Positions 7,236 through 14,928 are shown, counted from the stretch's first letter. The stretch: DNA of 42,435 nucleotides from an uncultured Eubacteriales bacterium (GCA_900547745.1 URHT01000014.1:1-42435), one strand, 5' to 3'. Numbers and translations: made by a program. Notes: a model not told the origin generated them from the sequence alone.

Positions 7236-8037
7236 GCGCCTGTCTGTGCATCCAGAAACTTCTCTTTGTTGGCAAGGCTGCCGAGAAACGCAGTCAGAAA
7301 GGCGGCATTTTTCTTCTCCAGCTTTTCCGCAACATTGTGCGTTGCAGAATTGTTGTTGGATACAACCGCCACAGTCTTCCTGCTCCGAACCACATTGGCG
7401 ATGATATTTAGGATCGTCTGCGTTTTTCCCGTCCCCGGCGGTCCTTGAATGATGCTGATTTTGGAGGAAAGCGCCCGTTCTACCGCCACCTTTTGACTCT
7501 GGTTCAGGCCAAACGGATAGATCACTGCCTCCGGCATCTGGGGCATTTTGACGTCTTTCTGCGGTGCAAGATAGCTTGCCAACACGGTATCCTCGCTGAC
7601 CTGCTTGATTTTATCGTACTGCATGCTTAGGATGTTGATGCCTTCCACCTCGAGGCTGATTGCCGCGGCAGTTTCTTTGAAATACTGGAATGCTTCTTGA
7701 TTTTTACCGTCTGTCAGGCAATTCTGCTGGAACTGCACTTCATTCCTACGAAATGATAAATCTCTCTTTCCGTTGCGGACAATACGATAATACCCACCGA
7801 AGTCGAGAAGCTCATCAATTTCGCTGATGGTTTGCCCATTTGCGGTGACAATCACCTGCGCAGGGCGATTTTCTTTTTCAGAGGCAGAATCTCCACATTG
7901 CTGCTCTGAAAGCTGTATGTCTTATTGGGCGCACTGGTATAGACGACCTCGCACTTTCCGTCGTGGAATTGAAAGCTTGCAACCGAGTCCGTCTGGTCTT
8001 TTCCCTTTATGATGATCAAGTGCTTTCGTGCGTCCAT
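7232..8037 (-). pseudogene. SF1 DNA2-like helicase, frameshifted and truncated
   Basis: The minus strand encodes the N-terminal part of a superfamily I helicase (AAA_11/DNA2-like). It starts MDARKHLIIIKGKDQTD at 8037 with AAAGGA upstream, and reaches the Walker A motif GPPGTGKTQT near codon 150. The frame breaks at about 7855: the first part stops after KKKIALRR, and the next frame continues QVIVTANGQTISEIDELLDF. The 3' end is cut at about 7236, soon after the Walker A region, so motifs Ia to VI are lost. Such helicases are common in defence islands. It is tail-to-tail with the AIPR relic, which suggests a deletion joined them. Confidence 0.7.
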
Positions 8038-8048
8038 AGGCAATCCTT

Positions 8049-8425
8049 TCACTTGAGAATGCGAGCTGTTGACTTATGGGTTGTCCACCCACATTCGCAC
8101 TGGATTATAGCTGCGCCCACCAGCCGCATTTTATTGCCATAGGACGCGCGGATATTCTCCAAAATGTATTTGGCTGCCTTCTTCTCCAACTGGATATAGT
8201 AGCCCTTGGGAACGGACACAAAACCGTCCTTGATCTCCCGGCTCACACTGCGGGTGGCATTCGACAGCAGCGCCGCAAACTTATCTTCAAAATTATACTT
8301 TCTATATTGCCTGACCGATGAAGTCCAGCACAGTCAGGCATTCCTTGTCCTCAGATAGACGCAAACCGCGTCCCAGCTGTTGCAAGAAAATCGTCAACGA
8401 CTCCGTGGGGCGCAGGAAAAGGACG
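8049..8425 (-). pseudogene. DEAD/DEAH (DUF3427-type) helicase relic
   Basis: On the minus strand VLFLRPTESLTIFLQQLGRG is SF2 helicase motif VI and its lead-in. After a one-base frameshift near 8307 it continues RKYNFEDKFAALLSNATRSV and REIKDGFVSVPKGYYIQLEK, as in PLD/DEAD helicases with a DUF3427 tail. Homology stops after RASYGNK; the last ~25 codons are unrelated. Both ends are missing, so it is a small internal relic. It reads towards the SF1 helicase relic on the same strand. Confidence 0.65.
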
Positions 8426-8436
8426 GTAAAGACAAT

Positions 8437-8646
8437 TTAATTATGATCCGGCACGATCTCCACAATATCCTCTATCTGGCAATCCAGCGCGGCACAAATC
8501 TTCATGAGTATCTCTGTGGTGACATGTCCGTTCCGACCCATTTTGGTGACGGATGCTGGGCTGATACCTGCCTTTTCACACAGGTCCTTTTTCTTCATAT
8601 CCTTGTCGATAAGCAGTTTCCAGAGTTTTTTATAACTCACAAACAT
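8437..8646 (-). CDS. XRE family transcriptional regulator
   Basis: A 69-residue single-domain Cro/CI-like protein. DMKKKDLCEKAGISPASVTK forms the helix-turn-helix and TTEILMKICAALDCQIEDIV the following helices. Very similar small regulators are widespread in Clostridia. GGAGGGG precedes the ATG. It is complete and lies among broken genes. Its target is unknown. Confidence 0.85.
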   Translation of the reverse strand: MFVSYKKLWKLLIDKDMKKKDLCEKAGISPASVTKMGRNGHVTTEILMKICAALDCQIEDIVEIVPDHN

Positions 8647-8670
8647 AAACTATCCCCTCCATACCGATAT

Positions 8671-8700
8671 ACAAAAATGCTCTGCCACTTGGCAGAGCAT
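8671..8700 (-). terminator. Orphan terminator upstream of the XRE gene
   Basis: Perfect 10-bp stem ATGCTCTGCC/GGCAGAGCAT with a 4-nt loop, followed on the minus strand by TTTTTGT. No minus-strand gene ends here, so it is either a leftover or part of a short transcript. Confidence 0.6.
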
Positions 8701-8925
8701 CCGGTCTATTGCAGCCGTACTGCCAAGGCCCATTCCAACACATGACAGCGTTGTTTTTCATGATAGCACATTCGGGCAGAAAAAGCAAGAAAATGATAAA
8801 TTCGCACGAATTCTGACTCTATTCAATTTCTTTTCAAGCCGCAAACGAAACGGTTGAACCTCCGGACAGTCAGAGCTGCAATGCCAACACCTCAGAGCGA
8901 GGCCAAACTGATTGGAGGTCAGATG

Positions 8926-9287
8926 ATGAATTATGAAGTAAAACCGTTTCAGGACTATGGACTGGTCACCATTGATGAGCTGAAAGAACAGACCGCCAGC
9001 CTATTGAATCTGGTAACGGCGGAACAGCGACCGCTACGCGTATGCATGAACAACGGCAAGGAGTTCCTGTTGTGCCCTCAGGACCTGCTCGCTCCGATCT
9101 GCGATTCTGATTTTCGCTTGGTCCTGCTGTCAGCAATGCGGTATGCGATGGGCAGAAATACATATATGCCCGCGGTAGTTTCCGATTATATTAAGCGCAT
9201 CTTCGGTTTCTGGACGATAAGTTTCTTGCGTTGGCTGCCGATGATATCAAGGTGTGTTTTTGTAAAGAAGTGTGCAATTCGCATTGA
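8926..9287 (+). pseudogene. Hypothetical accessory protein, frameshifted
   Basis: Begins MNYEVKPFQDYGLVTIDELK with GGAGG upstream and contains LLSAMRYAMGRNTYMPAVVS, a motif I have seen in small uncharacterised proteins of clostridial mobile elements. After SDYIKR the frame is off by one: the next frame continues HLRFLDDKFLALAADDIKV and stops at 9285-9287. A single base deletion near 9197 explains this. The last codons may be foreign, since the stop lies inside the promoter of the next gene. No function is known. Confidence 0.5.
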
Positions 9288-9340
9288 CAAGCAGCAAAAA
9301 AGAACGCTATAATAATGTCGTTATCGATAATGACGTTATT
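9284..9340 (+). promoter_or_regulatory. Promoter and operator of the first TetR gene
   Basis: TTGACA (9284-9289), 18-nt spacer, TATAAT (9308-9313). A 30-bp near-palindrome (9311-9340, 13 of 15 positions per arm) centred on ATCGAT overlaps the -10 and start region, as expected for TetR autorepression. Confidence 0.75.
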
Positions 9341-9364
9341 ATTTAGGCGCAGAGGAGTGAAGAC

Positions 9365-9973
9365 ATGGCCAATAGAGATCACTCCTTGGATGATGGGATC
9401 ATTCAGGCTGCATACTCGGAGTTTCTTACTTACGGTTTTCAGAAAGCCTCTCTGCACAAAATTGCCGAAAAAGCCGGCGTCACAACGGGAGCGATCTACA
9501 CAAGATACAAAAACAAAGACGCGTTGTTTGCCAGTTTGCTTCAGGATTTTTTTGAGACGATGAAGACCTTGTTTGCGCCCATCGCGGAAGAATACGAAAA
9601 AGCAAAGTGCAGCGCACAGCCGGAGGATATCCTCCGCGCCATCAACGCCGAGGAACAAGTATATTTTCGGCTGCTGACCGAGCACCGTGACGACTGCACT
9701 TTATTTTTCTGCCGCAGCGATGGCAGCTCCATGGAAACCATGCTGCATAAGCTGATGGATCAAAAGGCGGAACAAACAGTGGAATTCTTTTCACATATCT
9801 ATGGGAAAGCGCCGAATGCCGATGCGATCCGCCTTTTGATGGGTTCACAATTCTGGTACTTCCGCCAGCTGCTGGATCAGCATATGGAGGAAGGCAGAAT
9901 GCTTACCTGCTTACGGGCAGTCCTTGATTTCACCAACGCCGGCTGGCGGTATTTATGTGACAGCCTGAATTAA
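9365..9973 (+). CDS. TetR/AcrR family regulator
   Basis: A 202-residue protein with an N-terminal TetR HTH: AYSEFLTYGFQKASLHKIAE, then KAGVTTGAIYTRYKNKDALF (residues ~15-55). The rest is a helical ligand domain. A near-perfect palindrome covers its promoter, so it is very likely autoregulated. It precedes an ECF-type ABC ATPase gene on the same strand, 84 bp away with a terminator-like hairpin between them. The ligand is unknown. It is intact, unlike its neighbours. Confidence 0.92.
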   Translation: MANRDHSLDDGIIQAAYSEFLTYGFQKASLHKIAEKAGVTTGAIYTRYKNKDALFASLLQDFFETMKTLFAPIAEEYEKAKCSAQPEDILRAINAEEQVYFRLLTEHRDDCTLFFCRSDGSSMETMLHKLMDQKAEQTVEFFSHIYGKAPNADAIRLLMGSQFWYFRQLLDQHMEEGRMLTCLRAVLDFTNAGWRYLCDSLN

Positions 9974-9982
9974 ATTGGCAAA

Positions 9983-10014
9983 GAAAATGGGCGGTGCGGT
10001 CGCCCATTTCTTTC
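9983..10014 (+). terminator. Terminator after the first TetR gene
   Basis: GAAAATGGGCG pairs with CGCCCATTTCTTTC around a 7-nt loop, ending in T-rich sequence. Confidence 0.65.
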
Positions 10015-10022
10015 GAACACCA

Positions 10023-10038
10023 GTTAGAGATAGCTAAC
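10023..10038. promoter_or_regulatory. GTTAG-N6-CTAAC operator, copy 1
   Basis: Inverted repeat GTTAG-agatag-CTAAC, 20 bp before the ABC ATPase start. Confidence 0.65.
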
Positions 10039-10057
10039 CGATAGAAAAGAGTTTGCG

Positions 10058-10864
10058 ATGATAGAGTTTGAATTTGAATTCCAATATGCGGAGGCGAAGC
10101 TGCCCAGTCTCCGACAGGTCGGCGGCGGCATCCCGGCGGGACGCTGCGTGGTGCTCTGCGGAGGCAGCGGATGCGGAAAATCCACGCTGCTGCGGTGCAT
10201 CAACGGACTAATCCCACAATTTTACGAGGGAGAGCTGAAGGGCTTTTGCCGCCTGAACGGACAGGACACCGCCGGGCTGCGTATCGGCGAGATCGGCGAG
10301 CTGGCAGCATCGGTATTTCAGGATCCGCAAAGTCAGTTTTTTACTGTGAACAGTTCCAATGAAGTGGCCTTCGGTCTTGAAAATCACCGTCTGCCGCAGG
10401 GTAAAATCCGTCAGCGGGTGGACGAAGCGTTCCGTGTGTTTCATCTGGAGCGGCTGAAGGATCGCAATGTCTACGAGTTGTCCAGCGGTGAACGGCAGCT
10501 CATCTCCATCTTGTCCGCGTGGGCAATGGACACAGATATTTTTCTGCTGGACGAACCCACGGCCAATCTGGACTTTGCAGCTACGCAGCAGTTAAAAGAG
10601 ATTCTGCTTGCCCTGAAAACGCAGGGCAAAACGCTGCTGCTCAGCGAGCACCGACTCTACTATCTTGCCGACATTGCCGATGAATATTGGGTCATGGCAG
10701 ACGGCGAGATCAAAGGAAAATACACTGCCGCAGAGGCAAAGGCGTTCTCAATACATCATTTCGTATGCCGTCCCGTCTTTTCGCATAAAGCGGTCGTACC
10801 GACCGGCATTTTCGTCCCAGAAGCTCTTGTATTCTCGCATCTCTGTCATTCCTTTTGGCGTTAG
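10058..10864 (+). pseudogene. ECF-type ABC ATPase, N-terminal half only
   Basis: Residues 1-230 form a complete ABC ATPase domain like the energy-coupling ATPases of ECF vitamin/cobalt transporters: Walker A GGSGCGKST (about 35-43), Q-loop FQDPQSQF, signature LSSGERQ, Walker B IFLLDEP and the switch LLSEHR. Family members in this arrangement usually carry two such domains in ~480-500 residues. Here, after KAFS at about 10750, the frame runs into antisense sequence of a methyltransferase and stops at 10864. The membrane EcfT component is absent. The single domain could still fold, but the gene is almost certainly a deletion product. Confidence 0.7.
10751..10849 (-). pseudogene. SAM methyltransferase N-terminal relic
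   Basis: The minus strand starts MTEMREYKSFWDENAGRYDR followed by FMRKDGTAYEMMY, the usual beginning of small class I SAM methyltransferases in Clostridia. Homology ends at about 10751, where the ABC ATPase relic begins on the other strand. No SAM-binding motif is left. Two GTTAG-N6-CTAAC operators lie just upstream of its start. Confidence 0.55.
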
Positions 10865-10910
10865 ACTTATCTAACCGATACGCGCAGTTGCGCGGTTAGA
10901 GTGCGCTAAC
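10860..10910. promoter_or_regulatory. GTTAG-N6-CTAAC operators, copies 2 and 3
   Basis: GTTAG-acttat-CTAAC at 10860-10875 and GGTTAG-agtgcg-CTAAC at 10894-10910, about 35 bp centre to centre, upstream of the methyltransferase relic. Confidence 0.65.
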
Positions 10911-11044
10911 TACTGTGTCTTGGAAAAGCCGCATTTCTGCGGCCTTCCTCCCCAAGGCTATCCTTGCTTAATTTAGCATTTTCGGATGATTTTCTTAGAA
11001 AAACATTACTTCCCGTTTCCACTCCAAAGTATAGCACCGCCGGC

Positions 11045-11062
11045 GGTTAGCGTCAACTAACC
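11045..11062. promoter_or_regulatory. GGTTAG-N6-CTAACC operator, copy 4
   Basis: The most symmetrical copy of the family: GGTTAG-cgtcaa-CTAACC. No intact gene is next to it. Confidence 0.6.
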
Positions 11063-11393
11063 ATCTGGTACTCTTTTTCTCTTTTCCTCTGCCTTCGGAG
11101 AGTGTACAAAGCAGCTGCCCTTATTCTTTGATTATAGCATCCCACGGTGTGGGTGGGGTTCTTCCGCGGGGGGTTCATCCTGTTCCGTCAAGTGGAGAAA
11201 CTGGTGGCCGAGAATACCGCAAAGCCCCGCCGGACTTGCTCCGGCGAGGCTTTGCCTTTGACCACATAAAATGCCACACAGGCAGGCGTGGAACACATGG
11301 TGGATGCGGGTCAAAAGGTGTTAGGAAAGGAATTAAAATCGAGAGAAACTCACTAAAAAATGGCTAAAAAGTACAGAAAAAATGTCGCGGCAG

Positions 11394-11420
11394 CTCTTTG
11401 TCTATTGCGGCGCAGGATTT
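11394..11420 (+). repeat. Promoter-cassette repeat, copy 4 (left part only)
   Basis: CTCTTTGTCTATTGCGGCGC, nearly identical to the start of copy 3, placed right after the stop of the AlbA-type gene on the other strand. A TTGAGC/TATACA pair follows at 11419-11448 with an 18-nt spacer but runs into coding sequence, so promoter function is doubtful. Confidence 0.5.
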
Positions 11421-11428
11421 GAGCTGCC

Positions 11429-12859
11429 TTACGCTTTCAGCTTATACAGGCGATTGCCTTGGTCGCTCTCCGCAACGACGACACCCTCCTCGGCAAGCTG
11501 CTGCAAGAGGGATTCCGTGCGGCTCAGGGTGGTGCCCAAGGATTTGGAGAGCGCAAACAGGTCGCTGGTGGGGTGGTCTGTGAGATGGTCAATGAGCAGT
11601 TGGCGCTGGGAGAATGCACCCAGAGGGACTTGCTTTCCAGCGGTTGCGTTTTCTGCGCCGCCGTGACCCGTCATATACAGCGTAAGGGAGACGCGATCCG
11701 GGGCGCTGCGCTCCGTAAAAACCGGCTCTGGCCAGCCCTGGGCTTTCCAAATGCGGTACAGATTAGGGATGCCGCCGCCGGTATATTCGCCTACATCTAC
11801 GAGGCGAAACATCCGGGCCATTGCGGCGTTTCGCGGGTCAGATACGCCGCCATTTTTGGCGGCGTCCAAAGGTACACGGAAGCTGCCGGGGTTGGAGAGC
11901 GTGATTTCCTGATAGCCCTTGCTGACAGCAATGCCGCCGCTGCCATGATAGTCCGCGTTGACAAGGCAGTTGGCCAGCACCTCACGCAGGACTTGGCGGA
12001 CGGGTATATCGTCCACCCGATGACCGTTTTCCAGCAGGAAAGGCGTTTTCACATCCTGCTGCAGCTTGTTGTAAGCCCAGTAGTAGAATTCGTAGACATT
12101 GCCGTTCCAAGGGGCTTCTTCCCAATTGCCTTTCACATCAAGCTGCTCACGGTAGGTTATGGCATAATCAGGGTATTCGCAGAGGATGTCTTGGTGATTG
12201 CCAAACATCAGCAGCCCGGCCAAAGTCGGGTGCAGCGAACCGTCGGCATCGCCTATGGCGCCGATTTTTTGCAGAAACGCTTCGTCGCCCAAGCGTTCCC
12301 ACATATGTCCGGGGCGGTACAGCTTCATTCTTTGCCGGAGGCTGCGCACGCTCTCGGAGTTTAGGGCTTCAAGTCCCCTGCCACGCACCAAGTGCATATC
12401 CGGCGACCGGACAGCCGCATTCCGCACCATAGCCTGATACTCCTCGTATGTACAGCGGTAATCGCCCTCGCCGCTTCGGCGATAGGTGTTGCGGGTGTCG
12501 TTGTCCACATACACGGGCTTGTAGGCTCGGTCCGCACGGGGGACTTTGATAACGACGATGTGATCGCCGCCGACTTCTTCCACATACACATCTTTTTCGG
12601 CCAGGATATTGACACTAACTTTCATGGGATCGTTGATGATGTGCCAAAACTCACGGATCAAGCCATCGGGATCGGGCAGGTCTACGGAATCGAAGGTCTT
12701 GTCCGCCGTCTCAATAACGCCCAGCAGGATGACGCCGCCCAGCGTGTTAGCGAAGGCGGAATAGGTCTCCCAAATGCTCTTGGGCAGGCCGCCCAGGGCC
12801 TTTTTGGCCTCTATGCGGTTGTTCTCCCGGTATTGCTCCAGGCGACTGAAATCAAGCAT
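11429..12859 (-). CDS. AlbA/Schlafen-type ATP-binding (AAA_4) protein
   Basis: A 476-residue protein. Residues ~15-110 form an AlbA_2/AAA_4 (Schlafen-like) domain (NNRIEAKKALGGLPKSIW, YSAFANTLGGVILLGV). A HATPase_c_4-type domain lies near 290-400 (REVLANCLVNADYHGSGG, EITLSNPGSFRVPL). A winged helix closes the protein (SQRQLLIDHLTDHPTSDLFA). Such proteins are putative nucleic-acid-associated regulators, often near mobile elements or defence genes; none of the exact functions is established. The start at 12859 has GGGAGGTGG five bases upstream and is preferred to 12964. It is intact, with its own promoter (12883-12911). Confidence 0.85.
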   Translation of the reverse strand: MLDFSRLEQYRENNRIEAKKALGGLPKSIWETYSAFANTLGGVILLGVIETADKTFDSVDLPDPDGLIREFWHIINDPMKVSVNILAEKDVYVEEVGGDHIVVIKVPRADRAYKPVYVDNDTRNTYRRSGEGDYRCTYEEYQAMVRNAAVRSPDMHLVRGRGLEALNSESVRSLRQRMKLYRPGHMWERLGDEAFLQKIGAIGDADGSLHPTLAGLLMFGNHQDILCEYPDYAITYREQLDVKGNWEEAPWNGNVYEFYYWAYNKLQQDVKTPFLLENGHRVDDIPVRQVLREVLANCLVNADYHGSGGIAVSKGYQEITLSNPGSFRVPLDAAKNGGVSDPRNAAMARMFRLVDVGEYTGGGIPNLYRIWKAQGWPEPVFTERSAPDRVSLTLYMTGHGGAENATAGKQVPLGAFSQRQLLIDHLTDHPTSDLFALSKSLGTTLSRTESLLQQLAEEGVVVAESDQGNRLYKLKA

Positions 12860-12882
12860 GGGTGCCACCTCCCTTGGGAGAT

Positions 12883-12911
12883 ATTTTAGCATATCGGGGG
12901 CGGGATGGCAA
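12883..12911 (-). promoter_or_regulatory. Promoter of the AlbA-type gene
   Basis: Minus-strand TTGCCA (12911-12906), 17-nt spacer, TAAAAT (12888-12883). Confidence 0.6.
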
Positions 12912-13009
12912 TGCGAAGCGATCTCGTCGCCATTAAGATAAATAGCGGAAATGCTCTCTATCAAATGGTATAATAATTCCGCAAGTCATTTAGAAAGGGG
13001 GGCGCTGCC

Positions 13010-13186
13010 GTGGACTTTTGGAGCAGAATGCTGTCTGGCATTGCAGATACGATCCTGCCAAAAGCTTTGGAGGAGGATGCGCTCCTTTTGCAGATAGAGG
13101 AAGCTCTGCAGGAGGAAAAGGAGTTGTGGCGCACACGGCAAAATTTCCTTGAGCCTATCGTGGCCCGGAGCTTTCAGAACAAATGG
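13010..13186 (+). pseudogene. N-terminal fragment of a small helical protein (DUF2508-like)
   Basis: A GTG start with AAAGGGGGG upstream opens MDFWSRMLSGIADTILPKAL followed by QIEEALQEEKELWRTRQNFL, which resembles YaaL/DUF2508 proteins only loosely. At about 13186 the sequence switches to the antisense of a GNAT gene. A possible -10 (TATAAT, 12968-12973) lies upstream, without a good -35. Function unknown. Confidence 0.4.
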
Positions 13187-13490
13187 CGGTCAGCACGCAG
13201 CGCCGCCCGATGTGCCGGTTCTGGTACGCCTTGCACACCACAATGGCGATCTCGCCGCTGGCGCGCAGGGAGATATCCCCCACCAGCGTGCCCCGGTACT
13301 CGATGTACCAGCAGTCGCCGTTGGCGCAGAGATAGTCGTACATCCGGTGCAGCAGCGCCGCGTCATAGGGCGTGTCCCGGTCGTCCACCTGCTTGCAGAC
13401 GTCCAAGTCCTGGTACCACGGCAGCGACGCGGCGTCGTTCCGGTAGTACGGGATCAGGCGGATGTCCTCATCAACGGTGCGTATTGTCAC
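13187..13490 (-). pseudogene. GNAT acetyltransferase, C-terminus missing
   Basis: A GTG start at 13490 (GGAGGG upstream) begins MTIRTVDEDIRLIPYYRNDA. GEIAIVVCKAYQNRHIGRRC is the acetyl-CoA-binding region (motif A), and the gene breaks right after it, losing the last third of the fold. The downstream end is fused to the fragment at 13010-13186. It is probably inactive. The substrate is unknown. Confidence 0.65.
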
Positions 13491-13540
13491 GCTCGTCCCT
13501 CCAGACTCTCACGCCGGACGGCTTCCCGTCCCTGGAAATG

Positions 13541-13580
13541 AAAAACGCAGCGCAAACCGATCTCACGGTCTGCACTGCGT
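13541..13580 (-). terminator. Terminator of the second TetR gene
   Basis: Minus-strand stem ACGCAG...CTGCGT with two mismatched or wobble positions, followed by GTTTTTC, about 20 bp past the stop. Confidence 0.6.
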
Positions 13581-13600
13581 CTGCGCGTCCGGCATCGCGT

Positions 13601-14224
13601 TTATGCGTCCCCGCCCACCAGCGCGCGGAAGGCCGCATCGCGGTCGAAGGTACCGGCGGCAAAGCCGGGCACCTCCTTGATGGCCTTGCAAATGCTGATA
13701 CTGAAGCCCGTCAGGATCTGCCCCACCTCCTGATCGGAGTAGGGACAGTCATCGGTGACGATCAGCGTGGACAGGCTGTGCACCACCAGCCACAGGTCGC
13801 GGAAATAGACGTCCGCTTCCTCGCCGGTGATGTGGTAGATATCCATCAGGGCCGGGCGCACATGCTCCTGCAGATGGCGCATGGACGCAGCGGCGCTGTA
13901 CTCCTTTTCCCGGGTCAGGAACAGCAGCCGGTAAAGCTCAGGCTCCTCCCGGGCAAAGCGGATGTACTGCTTCCCCACGCCCAGGAACGGGATGTCCTCC
14001 TGCAGGCCCGCGTGGGTGTAGCGGTCATACACGTCCACTGCGGCGGCATAGACCGCCGTTTTGATGCCGTCCATGGAGCCGAACGCGGTAAAGATAGGCT
14101 GCGTGGACGTACCCAGCTCGTCCCCGATGTTCTTGGCGGTCAGCCCTCCGGCGCCCTTGGCCCGCACTACCCGCAGCGCCGCCTCCACCATTTCCGTTTT
14201 CGTGAATTTGTTCTTCGGAGCCAT
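13601..14224 (-). CDS. TetR/AcrR family regulator
   Basis: A 207-residue TetR protein starting MAPKNKFTKTEMVEAALRVV. The HTH is LTAKNIGDELGTSTQPIFTA, residues ~25-50, followed by a TetR_C-type helical domain (EEPELYRLLFLTREKE). The start at 14224 has GAGAGGTG six bases upstream, and the promoter (14287-14315) is consensus. A 24-bp imperfect palindrome sits just downstream of the -10, which implies autorepression. It is a paralogue of the TetR protein at 14975, sharing the K-F-T-x-x-E-M-V-E-A-A-L start. The target gene is not evident; the adjacent genes are relics. Confidence 0.92.
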   Translation of the reverse strand: MAPKNKFTKTEMVEAALRVVRAKGAGGLTAKNIGDELGTSTQPIFTAFGSMDGIKTAVYAAAVDVYDRYTHAGLQEDIPFLGVGKQYIRFAREEPELYRLLFLTREKEYSAAASMRHLQEHVRPALMDIYHITGEEADVYFRDLWLVVHSLSTLIVTDDCPYSDQEVGQILTGFSISICKAIKEVPGFAAGTFDRDAAFRALVGGDA

Positions 14225-14258
14225 TGTCTGCACCTCTCCCGGCGAGAATAAAACATTT

Positions 14259-14315
14259 AATACATATCGTACAATATGCATTGTGCATTATACACGCACA
14301 GAGCTCCGTTGTCAA
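14259..14315 (-). promoter_or_regulatory. Promoter and operator of the second TetR gene
   Basis: Minus-strand TTGACA (14315-14310), 17-nt spacer, TATAAT (14292-14287). The palindrome at 14259-14282, centred on GTAC with 10 of 12 matching pairs, covers the start site. Confidence 0.75.
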
Positions 14316-14427
14316 CCCCCTGCTCGCGTTTTTCCTTACGGCCGTTCCTCCTCCGGATCGCCGATCTTCAGGCAGAAATCGTGCAGTCGCAGAAGCAGCG
14401 GCGCCGGCGTTTTCCGCCTCTCAGAGC

Positions 14428-14445
14428 GGTTAGAGAAAATTAACC
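14428..14445. promoter_or_regulatory. GGTTAG-N6-TTAACC operator, copy 5
   Basis: GGTTAG-agaaaa-TTAACC, one base off the other copies. It abuts the broken end of the VTC-domain relic, 3.4 kb from copy 4. Confidence 0.55.
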
Positions 14446-14738
14446 GACCCGCTTTTGAAAAACCGCCGTGCGGCGGTCATGGCGACGCGGCGCTTGTACA
14501 CCACGCCGTCGTACTTCTTCTTCAGCTCCACAAACACCTTGTCGTCCCCCGTTGGTACGCCGTAGCTGCGGACGCGCAGCTTCTCCTTATACACCGGCTT
14601 CTCCAACGATTTGCGGATGAGCCGCCAGTCCCCGGTGTCGTAATAGATGTTGCAGATGGTGTATGCGCCGTAGGCATCCTTTTTCCTATAAGGAGCCATT
14701 CCCTCCAGCAGGAAGCGCTGCTGCTGCGCCGCCGTCAC
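14446..14738 (-). pseudogene. VTC-domain (polyphosphate polymerase) relic
   Basis: The minus strand reads AYGAYTICNIYYDTGDWRLI, KSLEKPVYKEKLRVRSYGVP and VFVELKKKYDGVVYKRRV, the first part of a VTC domain. These proteins make polyphosphate and in Clostridia often sit with DUF4956, CotH and carbohydrate-binding-domain genes. The extreme N-terminus is replaced at about 14738, and the rest of the domain is missing after about 14446. Only ~95 codons remain. Confidence 0.65.
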
Positions 14739-14739
14739 C

Positions 14740-14922
14740 GGGGGCAGCTCCTTTACCATCGGGGACAGCTTCGGCAATACCCTGTACAGCGGTACGGCCC
14801 TGTGCAATGCGAACCTTGTGTTCTTCTCCTCCCCCACGCTGACGTTTTCCTGCAACGCCCTCACCGCCGAAGCGCAGACCGGCAGCATCCGCACCGGCAT
14901 GGGCGGTATGGGCGGCTCCTGA
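14740..14922 (+). pseudogene. C-terminal tail of a carbohydrate-binding-domain protein
   Basis: In the + frame ending with TGA at 14920-14922, SFTIGDSFGNTLYSGTALCN and a Gly/Met-rich end (GSIRTGMGGMGGS) look like the tail of the secreted carbohydrate-binding-domain proteins that accompany VTC genes. No start is present. It meets the VTC relic head-on at about 14739. A strong terminator follows. The identification is tentative. Confidence 0.4.
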
Positions 14923-14928
14923 AGCCAC

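Larger units (their letters stand above)
10911..11428. other. Intergenic region with operator copy 4 and a long hairpin
   Basis: No gene is recognised in these 518 bases. They contain GGTTAG-cgtcaa-CTAACC (11045-11062), a hairpin with 16-base, near-perfect arms (11219-11234 with 11240-11255, G+C-rich, no U-tract), a weak stem at 10921-10946, and repeat copy 4 at the right end. The stretch 11130-11220 may be the decayed end of a lost gene, but no family was identified. Confidence 0.4.

Noticed and set aside
11128..11367. A 79-codon + frame in the 518-bp gap
   Set aside because: No ribosome-binding site, and the frame crosses a long hairpin; composition is not protein-like.
11419..11448. Promoter at repeat copy 4
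   Set aside because: The -35/-10 pair has an 18-nt spacer and lies within the end of the AlbA-type gene with no gene following on that strand.
13010..14251. A 413-codon + frame covering the GNAT and TetR genes
   Set aside because: Only the first ~59 codons look real; the rest is low-complexity Arg/Ser/Pro antisense of recognisable minus-strand genes.
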